NCBI GenBank assembly: GCA_905221605.1
Contig: CAJNDS010002224.1
Span: 714,523 to 778,522 of the forward strand
Origin: Symbiodinium natans
Taxonomy: Eukaryota > Sar > Dinophyceae > Suessiales > Symbiodiniaceae
Length of the DNA: 64,000 nt
Direction of reading: 5' to 3'
Shown: one piece after another, positions 1-19,671 of the stretch
Layout: each line of letters opens with the position of its first letter
Position numbering within the stretch: position 1 is the stretch's first letter
Position numbers and translations under genes: made by a program
Notes under the pieces: generated by a model
Database searches by the model: none
The model's input: only the letters and a program-made list of their open reading frames with translations
What the model was told of the DNA's origin: nothing

Positions 1-465
1 CCTGGGCCCTAAACCGAAACTCCGGGCCACAGCCTGAAGCGTACGCCCTATACAGGCCCCAAAGACCAAGGCCCCGCTTCCCCGTCACAACCCCCCAACA
101 ATACCCTTTTTCAGCATCGGCCAGCCCAAGCCCCAAACCCTGAACCCCTATTTCCGAAACCCTCTTCTCTCAACCCGAAGCCCTAAACCCTAAACCCTAA
201 ACCCCAAACCCCTAAACCCGAAAGCCTATACCCCAAACACTACACCCCAAACCCCTAAACCCTAAACCCCAAACCGCAAACCCCAAACCCTACACCCTAA
301 ACCCTAAACACCAAACCCTAAACCCTAAACCCCAAAGCCTAAACCCTAAACACCAAACCCTAAACCCTAAACCCCAAAGCCTAAACCCCAAACCCTAAAC
401 CCTAAACCCGAAACCCTAAACCCCAAACCCCAAACCCTAAACCCTAAATCCTCTTCCCCCAGCTC

Positions 466-520
466 CTGGGATCCGGTCCTCAAGGTCATCGCCAGGCCTC
501 TGAAGGTTGCAGGCGGGGAC
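466..520 (-). CDS. Candidate exon VPACNLQRPGDDLEDRIP
   Basis: Pyrimidine tract and GGCGCCAG acceptor, open for 18 codons, flanked by C-rich array (left) and G-rich array (right) like other exons. It would belong to the next gene or to the Der 3' end; no motif seen. Confidence 0.3.
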
Positions 521-529
521 CTGGCGCCG

Positions 530-3280
530 AAAAAGGGGTTTAGGGTTTAGGGTTTAGGTTTAGGGTTTAGGGTTTGGGGTTTAGGGTTTGGGGTTTGGGG
601 TTTGGGGTTTAGGGTTTGGGGTTTTGGGGGTTTGGGGTTTAGGGTTTGAGCTTAGGGCTGAGGGCTGAAGGTTTGGGGTTTGGGGTTTACTGGGGTTTCA
701 GGGGGTTCAGGGTTTCAGGGTTTTACGGTTGACGGTTTAGGGAGTTTCGGGTTTAGGGTTGAAGGTTGAATTTGGGGTTCAGGGTTTAGGGATTTGGGCG
801 GTCAGGGTTTGTGGGTCTATTAAATTATTATTCGTTCAGGTTCAGGAAAGCTTCGGGGTTAGTTTCGAGGAGTTTCTGTTGCAACTGTTGAATCATTTCA
901 AGTTACAGGGGCTTGAGGATTCAGGGTTTCAAGGTCGGGGTTTGAACAGGGTCTTGTTTAGGGTTGAGGGTTTAGGGGTTCCGGTATCAGGGGTTCTTGG
1001 GTTTCCTATAGATGTGTTGTAAAAGGCTTTTTGGCACTTGCTCAGGGTTTCCAGGGTTTCAAAAGGACCTAAACTCTAAACCCTAAACCTTAAACCCTAA
1101 ACCCTAAACCCTAAACCCTAAACCTTACTTCCGGCTGAGTCTTCGTCTTCATTGGGGCATTTCAGGCTTTTAGTTATTCAGGGCTTCGTGTCGCTGGCAG
1201 CCAGGGGTCCAGCAGTCCAGCTTTTAGGGTCTGTTAACCCTGGACGCTAAACCCTAGGGTTTAGGGTTTAGGGTTTAGGGTTTAGGGTTAACAGCACCTC
1301 TTTAAGCAACAGCCCGAACCGGTGCGCACCTCGCGCCACTGGGCACTCGAAAGCCCCGAAAACCTAAAACCCGCAAGCCTAAACTTAGGGCCTGATACAG
1401 GAGTCGGAATAAGCCCCTGATTCTACTTATACCCCCGAAACCCTATTCGAATTATCAAGGCCTCTATATGAACCCCAAAACTGTCAACCTTGCACAGGCT
1501 CCTGGATGGCTCACTCAGAGAAGCCAAGAAACTTGCTGTAGAGAACTTACCAAGGCCTATGCCCTATGCCACCCCTCAGACAGAAAGGGCCCGAAGCCCT
1601 TAGGCCAAACCCCCCCCCCCCCAAAAAAAAAAAAAAACCTAAACCCTAAACCCGAAACCCTCAATCCTCAATCCTAAACCCTAAACCCTAAACCCTAAAT
1701 CCTAAACCCTCCAGCCCCTCTGGGGCCGATGCCAAGCCATTGCTCTGCCGTCGAGACAGCCATCCTCTCTGACCTCAAAGGCAACAAAGTCCAGGGTGTT
1801 CGGGGTTTTAGGTTTCGGGTTTAGGGTTTGGGGTTTGGGGTTTATGGGTAGTGTATAAGGGTGTTGTGGTGTATAATGGTGTTGGGGTGTACAAGGGTGC
1901 GAGGGTGTGTAAGGGTGTGCGGGTAACACTCCTGCATTCATAGTGAGGTTACGCTTGGTTCCTTCATGAAGGGGTGCTGGGGTCACAGGGTAAGGGGAGC
2001 CCCTGGTAGGGTTTAGGGTGTAGGGTTTGGGGTTTAGGGTGTAGGGCGTAGGGTTTAAGGCTGTTTAAGGTTGAGGGTTTAGGGCGGCTTTGTTTTCGAA
2101 AGGTTGAGGGGTTATGGAAAAAGTTTGGGTGCAGGACATTGGGCCGAAAGGACCACGCTTTTGGACTCCAACTTGTTCTTGAAATCAGGAAGGGCTTCGA
2201 CGTGATTGCAAGGATGGCGGTTTAGGGTTTGGGGTTTTGTTATTTTTTAGGTGACCTTGAACCCTAAACCCAAAACCCTAAACAAATCATGAAACTCAAT
2301 CGTGACATCACCCCGTTCCCTGAACCAAAGCCCCAAGCCTTAAAACCGATGCATCTCACATCGTCCCCGGGCCCGAAACTCTGCACCTCACGTCTGGAAG
2401 ACCTCTAAACCCTAAACCCTAAACCCTAGACCCCAAACCGTGAACCAAAATACGCAGATGCCTTATGTTGGGGATCGCGATCTCTACGCAGATTCGCCTT
2501 TCTCGTGTTGTAGTTCCCCAAGCGGTTTGAAAGGCTGCCTACTCTGCCAAGACAGTCGTAACAACACAACCGCTACAAACCCTTAACGGTAAACGCATCA
2601 ACCACAAGACCCAAAAACTCATAAGTACCCTAAACCCACCAAAAAAACACACACAAAACCCATAGAGGCCCTTAAAACCCACAACGCCCCCTTCAATCCA
2701 AACAGCTCGAGACCCGGCCTCTTCCTGTATTCGATCTGAAAGGGGGTGCCGAACCACCCCAAGTCCTGCGGAGATGCGGTGCGTTTCCCGAACCCTGAAT
2801 TCTAAACCCTCAACCCTCAACCCTAAACCCTAAACCCTGAACCCTGAACCCTAAATCCTAAACCCGAACCAAACCCTGAACCCTACGTAACAAAACCCTA
2901 TATGCCCCGAAATCCTTCTGTAGCTCCTACACCAAAGCGTTAAACCATCGAACCCCAGATGAGGGGTAAACCGGTAAACCCCAAACCCACCCCTGCAACC
3001 CCGCGCTACCGCCCTGCCTAAAAAAGTACAGAGATCAAAGAAGAAGGAAAGAAACTACACCCTCCCGGTAGAGCCCGGAACCCTCTAAACCCTACAAGTT
3101 TCCTAGACTGAGCTGTAGTGAAACGGACTTAGCACTTAAGCTATAGTACTTCTAACCACGTGTGGGTTGCTTAGCGCCTACCCGCAACCCCGCAAATCCT
3201 AAACACCCTAAACCCTAAAACCCCAAACCCCAAAACCTAACCCTAAACCCCAAACCCTAAGCCGTAAACCCTAAACCCAC
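530..3280. other. Array-rich sequence left of the last Der exon
   Basis: Telomere-like arrays and short unique segments. A possible minus-strand start (MAVSTAEQWLGIGPRG, near 1725-1780) and an 87-codon plus frame over G-rich repeats are both unconvincing. The terminal Der exon is expected here but was not recognised. Confidence 0.4.
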
Positions 3281-3286
3281 ATCAGC

Positions 3287-9629
<6,343 letters not shown>

Positions 9630-9657
9630 CTTCGCAATGCAAGTGAGCAGGGCAGTC

Positions 9658-9688
<31 letters not shown>

Positions 9689-9849
9689 GGGGTTTAGGGT
9701 TTAGGGTTTAGGGTTTAGGGTTTAGGGTTTAGGGTTTTAGGGTTTAGGGTTTAGAGTTTAGGGTTTAGGGTTTAGGGTTTAGGGTTTAGGGTTTAGGGTT
9801 TAAGGGTTTAGGGTTTAGGGTTTAGGGTTTAGGGTTTAGGGTTCAGGGT

Positions 9850-12780
9850 TCAGGGTTCAGGGTTCATGGCTTTGGCAGGGTTTGGGGGGCTTTAGTGCTT
9901 CTGTGGTTTAGGGTTTCGGGGTTCGAGGGCTTTAGAGGTTTAGGGCTTGTAGGGCTAAAGGGGTCTTGGGAGCTTTAGACGGTTAGAGGTTTGGGGTTAT
10001 TTGGGGCAGGGCAACGGTTTAGGACTTGGAGGGGCTCATGGTTTAGGAGGATACTTCTAACCCAGTTCTATCCGCGCGGGTGGTGAAGGCTTGGGGCTTC
10101 GGGATAGAAGCCTGAAGACTGCACCTACCAGGACCTGCTATTACACCCTACAACCCCTTTCCCGTCCTGGTATAGGCTATGTAGGCAAAAACACCTAGCG
10201 GCACGCGCATGCAAGTTGAACGTGCAGATAATCATACATCGGTTATATGTTCCCCAAACCCTAGACCTTAGCCCAGACCCCTGGGAAGATCCAATAGGTA
10301 GATCCCCTTAAGGGTTCCCAAGAATGACCCAACAGTAGTGTAGGGTGCTGTTTGGGGGCTCTACTTTTTGGATCCTCCCAGGGGTGTGGGAGTCTGAACC
10401 ATCCCAAGCCAAGCCCACAAACCGAAACCTCAATCACAACCGACCACCGGGTTCTCAAACCCTAAACCCTAAACCCTGAACCCTAAACCCCTAGCAGTGG
10501 AAGTTTCTAGTTGACTGGTTTGTGTACAGGGCCCGAAAGCCCAAACACCAAAACCCTTTTTTTCCCCTCAACCCCTATAAACCCTAAACCCCTATTTAAA
10601 CCCAAAACCCCTAAACCCTGTAACCCCTACAAACCCTTTAAGCCCTGAAGTCTGGGCTAGATTCCGGGCTAGATTTAGAAAGGGGTTTAGTTTTTGGGAT
10701 GCGTGCATGGGTTTCCCGACAAACCCCCTCGAAACTACCCGCCAAGGTTCCCCCCTCAAATATCCTTACTTAAGCTCAATCATCCCGAAATGGCGTTAAT
10801 TGCGGGGAACCTTGCGGGGGTAGTATAGAGAGGGGGAGGAGAACCCATGAGGTGTTTGGCATTTGGGGTTTAGGATTTAGGGTTTAGGGTTTGGGGCCAT
10901 GTTGAGGGAAGCCGCAGTCGACCAGAGTGGGGGAGTCTATAGCGTTGTTCAAGGACCCGGGGTCCTGGGTTTAGGGTTGAAGTCGTTGCCCCAAACCCCA
11001 AACCCCAAACCCTAAACCCCAAACCCTAAACCCTAAACCCCAAACCCTAAACCCTGGGTTGCAGCACCCCTTTTCGCACATAGCGAGCACCTGCCCCTAC
11101 ATGCGCTGCAGATGGGGCTACGCGCCAAGCGATCCATTAAATAGGATCTCTCTGTGCAAGCCCACCACTGGGTTTAGGGTTTAGGGTAAAGGGTTAAGGG
11201 TTAAGGGTTAAGGGTTTAGGGTAAAGGGTTAAGGGTTGCCCTCCCCCCCAACACCCTTCCCGACCCTAATCCCTAAACCCTAAATCCTAAACCCTACTGT
11301 AATCCCTAAACCCTAAACCCCAGATCCCTAAACCCTAAACCCTAAACCCCAGGCCCTAAACCCTCAAATGTAACCTTCTTTCGATACTGGTTACTTCTGT
11401 GCCCTATCAAACCCCTTGAAAGGGTGATATAGGGGAATAGCAAAGTTTCTTGCTGTGTCTTTGGGGAAGAATCACGACAAGGCCGTGGGTACCTTCTCTG
11501 AACTAAGCCCTAAGCCCTAAACCTCAATTTTGTTTGGGTTTAGGGTTTGGGGTGCAGGGGTCAGGGTTTAGGGCTTAGGGTTTAGGGTATCCCAAAACGG
11601 TATCCCCAAACCCACACCCCTGAAAGTGTCGAAGCCACCTCATTACCTAATTCCCAAATTCACGACTAAGAGCTAGTGGAAACATAGACCTTAAACCCCT
11701 AAACGCTAACCCCTTCAAAAACCCTAAACCCCTTAACACTCACCCCTTCAAAAACGACGAACGCCCCGCAACCTGTAGCCAGGCTTCGTGACAAGATTGT
11801 GCAACATGTGCTGAGTTTTCTATGGAAAAGGACTAAGGAATAGGGTGACTACAGCTCTGGACCCTGGACCCTATCCAGAGTGGGCTCCCTAAGCTACATT
11901 CACTCAGGCCTCTGCCACCATGCTTTACTGGAGGCCGAAGAGGACTTGAAATTGAGATCTGTATATCTTGGGGTAGTTACATGCCCCCTTCCTATGGGCC
12001 CTCGATGGCATGTATGGTTCTGGATGACTGAGGCTTGAGGGCTTTTTAGGGCTCAGGACCTGAAGGGTATAGGGTTTAGGGTTTAGGGTTTGGGGTTTGT
12101 TGGGGGTTTGGGGTTTAGGGTTTAGGGTTCAGGGTTCAGGGTTTAGCGACGTCCTTTTCGGTCTCCATGTCTAGTCCGTGCTTGTGACGATGGCGGACCC
12201 GGACCCCAAACTTCAAAACAAAAAGCCAGCGTGCATCTCGATCTCGGCGAGGCACCCTCATGCCCTCACGTCATGACTCGTCCTCCTTCAGGGCTCTGCG
12301 CTTAACCATAAACCCTATAAACCCTGAACCCTATAGGGTTCAGCAAAACATGTAGGGATTAGGGGTTTACCGGCTCGGCTTCCCCGGAAACCTATACAGG
12401 ACAGCCCTGGTTCTTGCTTAATGGGTCTTTCACCCTTCAAGCAAGGGGGAGAAGGTACCGCTTGGGGCCATGGAGCATCTAGGTCACACCCTAAACCCTA
12501 AACCTGACTACTAAACCCCAACCCCCAAACCCTAAACCCTGAACCTTAAACCGGCAATGTGTTTTGAGGTCTAGGGTCTGAGGTATCTAGGGGAGTTCGG
12601 GGCATTATTCTAGGAGACTTAGTATTAGATCTGCGCGAGTTCAGGGGGCTGTAATGAGGGATGACATTCCAGGGCCCTAAACCTTACACCCGAAACCTAA
12701 ACCCTAAACCCTAAACCCTAAACCCTAAACCCTAAACCCTAAACCCTAAACCCCAAACCCTAAAACCCTACCCTAAACCA
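9850..12780. other. Intron-like sequence without a confident exon
   Basis: Telomere-like arrays of both orientations with short unique stretches. Weak minus-strand candidates are EILFNGSLGA (about 11110-11140) and an open stretch at 12150-12280. The GGGGAACCTTG-GGGGGTAGTATAGAGAGGGGG motif at 10805-10840 recurs at 35765-35810. Confidence 0.5.
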
Positions 12781-12784
12781 TAAA

Positions 12785-12864
12785 CCCTGACATGGTCTTC
12801 ACAACTGAGGCGACGACTGGCTTGACTGAGCCAAGCGGAAGCCTAGGCGTGGACCGGCGAACCG
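12785..12864 (-). CDS. Candidate exon VRRSTPRLPLGSVKPVVASV
   Basis: Long pyrimidine tract and CTGGCAG acceptor. Basic and proline-rich; 3' end uncertain. Another candidate (LSHIVCCGFAGLM) precedes it at about 12.98-13.02 kb. Confidence 0.4.
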
Positions 12865-13502
12865 CTGCCAGAAACGACAGGAAAGCAGAGCTTGGGGCTT
12901 CTAACCCTAAACCCTAAACCCTAAACCCTAAACCCTAAACCCTAAACCCTAAACCCTAAAAGGGTTTAAGGCATCAGCCCGGCAAAGCCGCAGCAAACGA
13001 TGTGGGAGAGCTGGAGCGCAGCAGCCAAGGCCAAGTCACGTCAAACGCGTCAAACGGGGGGGGGGGGTTAGGGCTTAGGGCTTCGGGCTTAGGGTCTGGG
13101 GCTCAGGGTCTCATCGGCGCACTGCTGGGCAGGTGGGTGTGAGCCTTGGGTCTGTAGGCTCCTTCCCTAAACCCTAAACCCTAAACCCCAAACCCCAAAC
13201 CCTAAACCCCAAACCCTAAACCCTAAACCCTACACCCCACACCCCAAAGGAGCCTGGCAATGGAAACGGTCTGGGTTAGAGTTTACAGGCGTCGAGGGTT
13301 TAGGGCTTGGGAGCTTAGATTTTAGTCTAGCTCCTAAACCCGAAACCCTAAACCGCCTAAACCCTGCACCCGGAACCCTAAACCCTAAACCCTAAACCCT
13401 CAGCCCTAAGCCCTAAGCCCTAAACCCTAAACCCTCAACCCTAAACCCTAAACCCTAAACCCTGAACCCTGAACCCTGAACCCTGAACCCTGAACCCTAA
13501 GC

Positions 13503-13555
13503 TCCTCCTCCTCGTCCGGCGGGTCCATCATGTCGCAGGGATCTGCTTGCGTGAC
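13503..13555 (-). CDS. Candidate exon VTQADPCDMMDPPDEEEE
   Basis: Acceptor TACCCAG; strongly acidic, a likely C-terminal or linker segment. The donor is not obvious. Flanked by a C-rich array on the left and a 13-unit TTTAGGG array on the right. Confidence 0.5.
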
Positions 13556-14330
13556 CTGGGTATAGTTCTCAGCAAGGTTTAGGGTTTAGGGTTTAGGGTT
13601 TAGGGTTTAGGGTTTAGGGTTTAGGGTTTAGGGTTTAGGGTTTAGGGTTTAGGGTTTAGGGTTTAAGAGGGGGTGGCTCAGGGTCTAGGGTTCAGAGGTT
13701 TGGGGCTTAGGGGTTTGGGGGTTTGTGGGGTTTGGGGGGGGTTTACGGGGTTCGGGGGTTGAGGGGTTTAGGGTTTAGGCTATATGCGTCCCTAAACTAT
13801 ACAGTTCGCCCCTCCGTGTCCCTCCCTAAGGATACGGAGGTTGCTAGAGCCCCCGAGGCCCCACAACCTTCAGTCCTCCTCAAACCCTCAGACCTAAGCT
13901 CTCAAGCCTGACTCCCTACGTTAAGAACCCGAAACCCACTTTTTGTAGGTAGTATATCTCCGCTTTTTCTGACTCTTGAGGAGCCTACAAAAGTGTAGCC
14001 TTTGGGGTGCTTAAGGTGGTCACCTCCCACAGATGATGCCCTCTGAAGGTGGGGGGGGGGGGGGGGGGGCGGAGAGAGGTTGAATATCAGGATCTGTCGC
14101 CCTCAAACCTTAAATCCTAACTCTTGCACCCGATATACTCTGAACTGTTCACCGAAAACTCTGAAATCCTAAACCCTAGATCCCCTTTGAAGCCCCTAAA
14201 TCCCTAGACGCCCTGAACCCTACACCCGAAGAGCCCCACAACAACACGAGATCTCTCCAGACTCTAAAGCCCTCGACGGTACTTGACACCCTAAACCCTA
14301 AACCCTAAACCCTAAACCCTAAACCCTAGG

Positions 14331-14417
14331 TCCCATCCCAAGGGCCAATGTCCAGACTCGCGTAAGGGAGGGCTGCAGCTTCTGCTGCGTCTGCTGGCGG
14401 TAGATGCAAGGGCAGGC
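14331..14417 (-). CDS. Candidate exon CIYRQQTQQKLQPSLTRVWT
   Basis: Acceptor TATCAG; begins ACP and continues LALGMG. Open over 29 codons; function unknown. Confidence 0.4.
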
Positions 14418-14751
14418 CTGATATGGAATCTTCGGGGTTTAGGGTTTAGGGTTTAGGGTTTAGGGTTTGGGGTTTAGGGTTTAGGGTTGAGGGATTAGGG
14501 CTTAGGCTTGAGGGTTGCGGAGTCGAAGGCAATTGGTTCAGGGCCCGGGTCTGCAAGAGGGCTGAGGGTTTCGGGCTTAGGGCCCTGAAGGCGCAAAAGC
14601 TCCAGACCCTCAGCCTCAAAACTCAAAATCACCCTAAACCCTAAACCCTAAACCCTAAACCCTAAGCCTAAACCCTAAACCCAAACCCTAAACCCTAACC
14701 CTAAACCCTAATCCCTAAACCCTAAACCCCAAAACCCGAAACCCTGAACTG

Positions 14752-14825
14752 CAACCATGATGCCATACAGGGGGCATCTCATTCTTGGGGGGCCTTTCTT
14801 TGCACCATCAACTTCAAGCAATATC
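14752..14825 (-). CDS. Candidate exon ILLEVDGAKKGPPRMRCPLY
   Basis: Acceptor GCACAG; basic segment continuing GIMV. The 3' end is not defined. Confidence 0.4.
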
Positions 14826-14996
14826 CTGTGCTAGAACAGACCCCGAGTGGGCCGAGAATCTGGATCGGCCTGCACATTCTTGAGCTCTAGAAGGGTTCCG
14901 GGTTTAGACTTTAGGGCTTAGGATTTGGGGTAGAACCCTAATCCCTAAACCCTAAACCCTAAACCCTAAACCCTAAACCCTAAACCCTAAACCCTA

Positions 14997-17900
14997 AACC
15001 CTAAACCTCCATTTCCCCGAGCCTTTGGGAGGAACTTCAGCATGAGCGCAGCGAAGGTTTCGTCGAAGAAGAGCGCGGCCACGAGGAAGACCCTTGGGTA
15101 AGTTAGGGACTTAGGCTAAGGTGGGGGAAGTTAGGGGGGGGGGGGGGTTAGGGTTTAGGGTTAGGGTTTAGGGTTTAGGGCTTAGGGCTTAGGGTTTAGG
15201 GTTTCTAGGGCTTAGGGTTTAGGGCTTGGAAGCTCAAAAGTTCAAGGTTTAGGGTTTACGGGCTTAAGGGTTTATAAGCATTGGGGGTGTTAGAGTCTCT
15301 AGGGCTGTCTTTAGGCCCTAAACCCTAAACCCTAAACTGCTTTCGGGTCTTGCCTTGGCCTCCAATGCCCCAACCAGAACACACCTTGAAGTCATCGGGG
15401 AACCCACAGTTTAGGTTTAGGGTTTAGGGTTTAGGGTTGAGGGTTTGGGGTTTAGGGTTTAGGGTTTAGGATTGCGGGCTTAGAGTTCGAAAACACCACG
15501 AAGCTGAGCTGCTCCTGCGCATGCTCCAGGACACTTTCCAGCAGCAGCATTGCCGCGAAGCTCCCTGCATTATAGGGGCTGAATGCCCTTCCTTTCTGGG
15601 GGCTTTTGGGTGCCAAGTATATAGCCATGGGTCACATGGACCCTAAAGGTTAGTATCTTACTGGCTGAATACCCTAGACCAAAAAAGTTTGACCTTTTAT
15701 TTGTAGGAAGATTTTTGTTTAACAAAAAAGATTAGAGGCTAACTACCCAGCCCTAAGTGCATTATAGGGTTCTTGAGGGTGCTGGGGGGCCTTCATTTCT
15801 AAGGGTAGTTACACGGTCCCTTAGTATGGGCCCTTTGCAAGAGGACCCCTTATATCCCCCTTTATATACCCTAAAAAAACCCAAGAGCCCATACTTCGGA
15901 ACCCTTTGGTGAAGGTCAGGAGCTATATTACGAGCCCGCGAAAGTACCCTTAGGTTCATCGGGAGGGGGGGGTGGGGGTAGGTACACAGGAAACCTTGGG
16001 GGGAGCTCAGGGAGCCTTAGGGAGTAGGTTACCTACCCTACACCCTAAACCCCCTTGAACAGGACCTTATACCTGCACCATGATGTGGCAATGAACCCCA
16101 AACCCTAAACCCGGCTTCAGGGGTTGAAAAGATCGCAGGTTTCGAGGTTCAAGGCTTTATGGCCAGTTTCGGTTTGTATTTGGCAGGGCCGCCGCCATGC
16201 AAAACCTCTGAAGCTCATTTTGCAATAGGACTTTGCATATTGGATAATCATATTCGATTTAGTTTTATTTACTTATTCTTCTCTATGTATCTATGAATGT
16301 ATTTTTTTGCTCGTAGTTGTACATGTTATGTAGGGATTTTGGGTTCAAGCTTGAGAGCATCGCAAAAACAAGCCGAAGCGGGTCGAGAAACATGCATGGC
16401 GCGGATGAAAGGAACACGGGGGAGGCCCCTTGGCTGGCACACCGCTACGTACCCCGAACCCCAAGCCGGTGCCCGGATCTAGTGCTGCTAGGGTTTAGGG
16501 TTTAGGGCTAGGGTTTCGGGTTTAGGGTTTCGGGTTTAGGGTTGAGGGTTGAGGGTTTAGGGTTTAGGGTTTAGGCTTAGGGTTTAGGGCTAAGCTTTAG
16601 GGCTTAATTAGTGGGGTTCCTCCACACCCCAGAGCATGAGCGGCACCCCGGCCTGTATTCCGCATTCTCTCGAAGTGCACTTCCTTGCGGCTTGTTGGGT
16701 GCAACAATGGCCGTCTAAGCCACGAACTTTGCAACGTTGCACCCTGAATTTCTGCTTTTGCACCCTTTGAAACCTATGACTTGGTTTCCCGCTACCAGGA
16801 CAGCAAGGAAGTTCAACCTACGCTCCAAATCCAAGTCCTGACTCCCGATGCCCGAAGACAGACACAATCGCAACACTAAACCCTGAACTTCTTAGACCCA
16901 ACCCCCCCCCCCCCGCCCGCTAGGGTTTAGGGTTCAGGGTTTAGGGTTTCGGGTTTCTGGTTTAGCCACCTCCGCCCCCCCCCCCCCCCCCCCCCCCGCA
17001 ATTGAGCTTACAGGTTCAGGGTGAGTTCCTTGTTTAAGTGGTTCCTCGCTCTGGGCATGACCTCCCGCCCCACATGGGAATATCCGCAACAAATGGAGCT
17101 TAGTTGAACGTTTAGGTTTAGGGTTTAGGGTTTAGGGTTTAGGATTTAGGGTTAGGATTTAGGGAATCAGAGCAGCCCAGCGTCGGCAGCGTTCACAACT
17201 TGGATCAGATCCTGTCATTGGCCGTGTGCTGTCTTGGTTCGGGGCTAAGGCGACGGAGCCTTACATGATGCCCCCAACTCCTTAACTTTGCACTGAAACC
17301 ACGTGCTTTGCGGTGTGACTTCCTTCTACGCCCCAAACCCTAAACCCTAAACCCTAAACCCTAAACACTAAACCCTAAACCCTAAACCCTAAACCCTAAA
17401 CCCTAAACCCTAAACCCTAAACCCTAAACCCTAAACCAGCAATCTCAAAGCCCGGGCCTTGACAATGCTGAGCACTGTGATGGCCATGAGGATGCCCCGA
17501 GGAACTATGTGTCCCCAGCACTTCCTGAGTTAGGGTTTAGGGTTTAGGGTTTAGGGTTTAGGGTTTAGGGTTTAGGGTTCAGGGTTCAGGGTTTAGGGTT
17601 GAGGGTTTGGGGTTTGGGGTTTGGGGTTTCGGGCTTAGGGGTTTCGGGCTTTGGGTCTAGGGTTTAAGGCTCAGGGCTTAGGGCTTAGGGCTGAAGGCTT
17701 AGGGTTTAGGGTGTAGTCCTTAGGGTTTTGGGGGGTAAACATGCGCATTGATCGGTATGGATGTTTCCTGTCTAAAAAAATCCCATAAGCCAAGCTAGTT
17801 CTTCGAGGGACAGATAGCATGGCCATGTCATCTAAGGGTAGTTACATGGTCCCTCAAAATGAGCCCTTAAAAGGTACCCCTTACATATTACATACCCCTT

Positions 17901-19638
17901 ACATACCCTATACAAATTAAGGGCCCATACATCAGAACACTTTACAGGAGGTTAGGGACCAGATTAATCCTGAAGGGCCCATGAAACTTAGATTCATGGG
18001 GGGGGGAGGCGGGGGTACGCACCCTATAGGGAGTAGCGGGGAGTATAAGGGAACCTTGGGGTTGCATACCCTAAGCTCTTGAAGCCCCGTTTGGCTGGCT
18101 GGCTCTTATAGGGTTTAGGGCTTTAGAGCCGATGGCGCGCCGGGTGGCCAGGCGGGCCCCTCCTGCTCAGTCTGCGAGGACTCCACGTCGGAAACCTCCT
18201 TGGCTTCACGGGATGGAAAGTGACGCTGCAAACCCTAAAACCCTAAAGCCCTAAAGCTCTAAACCTCCCCTACCTTTTCGGGGTTTCATTTCACTTCGGG
18301 GTGTTCGCTTCTTTTTCCTGTTCTCGAGGTTTAGGGCTTTTTCGGGATTAGGTCGCGCTGAAGTTCGGTCCTTTTTGTGTAGGGCCACCAGGATTCCTCC
18401 AGGATTTGGGTGCAAAGGGCCCTGTGCCCTAACCCCGAACCCTAAACCCTAGGCAGGCACGGACTGCCCCAAACCCAACCCCAAACCCTAAACCCTAAAC
18501 CTAAACCCCCAACCCTAAACCCTAAACCCTAAACCCTAAACCCTAAACCCTAAACCCTAAACCCTAAACCCTAAACCCTAAACCCTAAACCCTAAACCCT
18601 AACCCTGAACCCTAAACGCCGTTTCTCTCGCCATTCTGAGCCTCCTAGACTCGCCTCTCCCCGACGCGCTTTGCCGTTTCCAGGGGTCTCTTGCAGGGTT
18701 TACTTGAAGGTTCATGGTACTTATGGACCAAAATTACAACCATATTAGGGCACTTAAGGGGCTTATAAGTGGGTCATAAGGGTCTCTTGCAGGGTTTAGG
18801 GTTTGCCTTGGGCTTCAGGGTTCAAGGATTCAAGTTGGCGCCTACCCATTTAGCTTCAGTCTTGGGATGTTCCCCCCCTTTACAAGCAGTCCTCAATAGG
18901 GAGTATTTAGGGTTTGGGGTTTAGGGTTTAGGATTTAGGGTTCGGGGTTTAGGGATTAGGATATATAGTACCCCCTAGAATATTCCCGATATGAAGGACT
19001 GTTGGTATAAGGGGGAACATCCCAACTTCAGTCCGACCCTGGAGATTGGTGGTTTAGTTTTTTTTTTTTGGGGTGGGGGGGGGGGGGGGGCATTTTTCTC
19101 TGCTCTAGGTGCTGTGTTCGTGATGGCATGATTTATGATGTTAGAAGTTGCAAGTACACCTAGTAGTGATTGTTGCTGATGTATTAGTGTAAAACTGCAA
19201 AGCTCAAACGTGATTAAAACAATCGATTAAAACAATCCGTTGCAGATATGAAGATTGACAAGGATTGGGCTGAAGGTGTGGAGGATTCAATCTTTGCTCT
19301 AGATCACGTAACCCGAGATTCAATCTTCGACCTTCTTTATCTGTCCTTACAGAAGAAGTACTTGGCTCCAGTATTTACTCCAGTATGGTAGTTGATTGTT
19401 ACACAGGGGCCAAAGAAACACAAGATAAATTTATCGAGCCATTAAGACATAATATTTTCACACAGTACAAAGTAAGGTCTTTCAATACCGACAACAGTTC
19501 AATACAGTTGAAATGACAAAGCCGAACATGAACACCCGTAAGCCCTAAACGCCATAAGCGGCTCTTGCAGACTATTCGCGATCTCTCTCTCTCTCTCTCT
19601 CGTGTTTCTTTCCTCTCTGTCTCTCACTCTCACACTCG

Positions 19639-19671
<33 letters not shown>

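Noticed and set aside
1-460. True telomere at the left edge
   Set aside because: CCCTAAA-rich sequence at position 1-450 would suit a left chromosome end, but it is degenerate, is followed by reverse-orientation arrays, and does not differ from arrays throughout the window.
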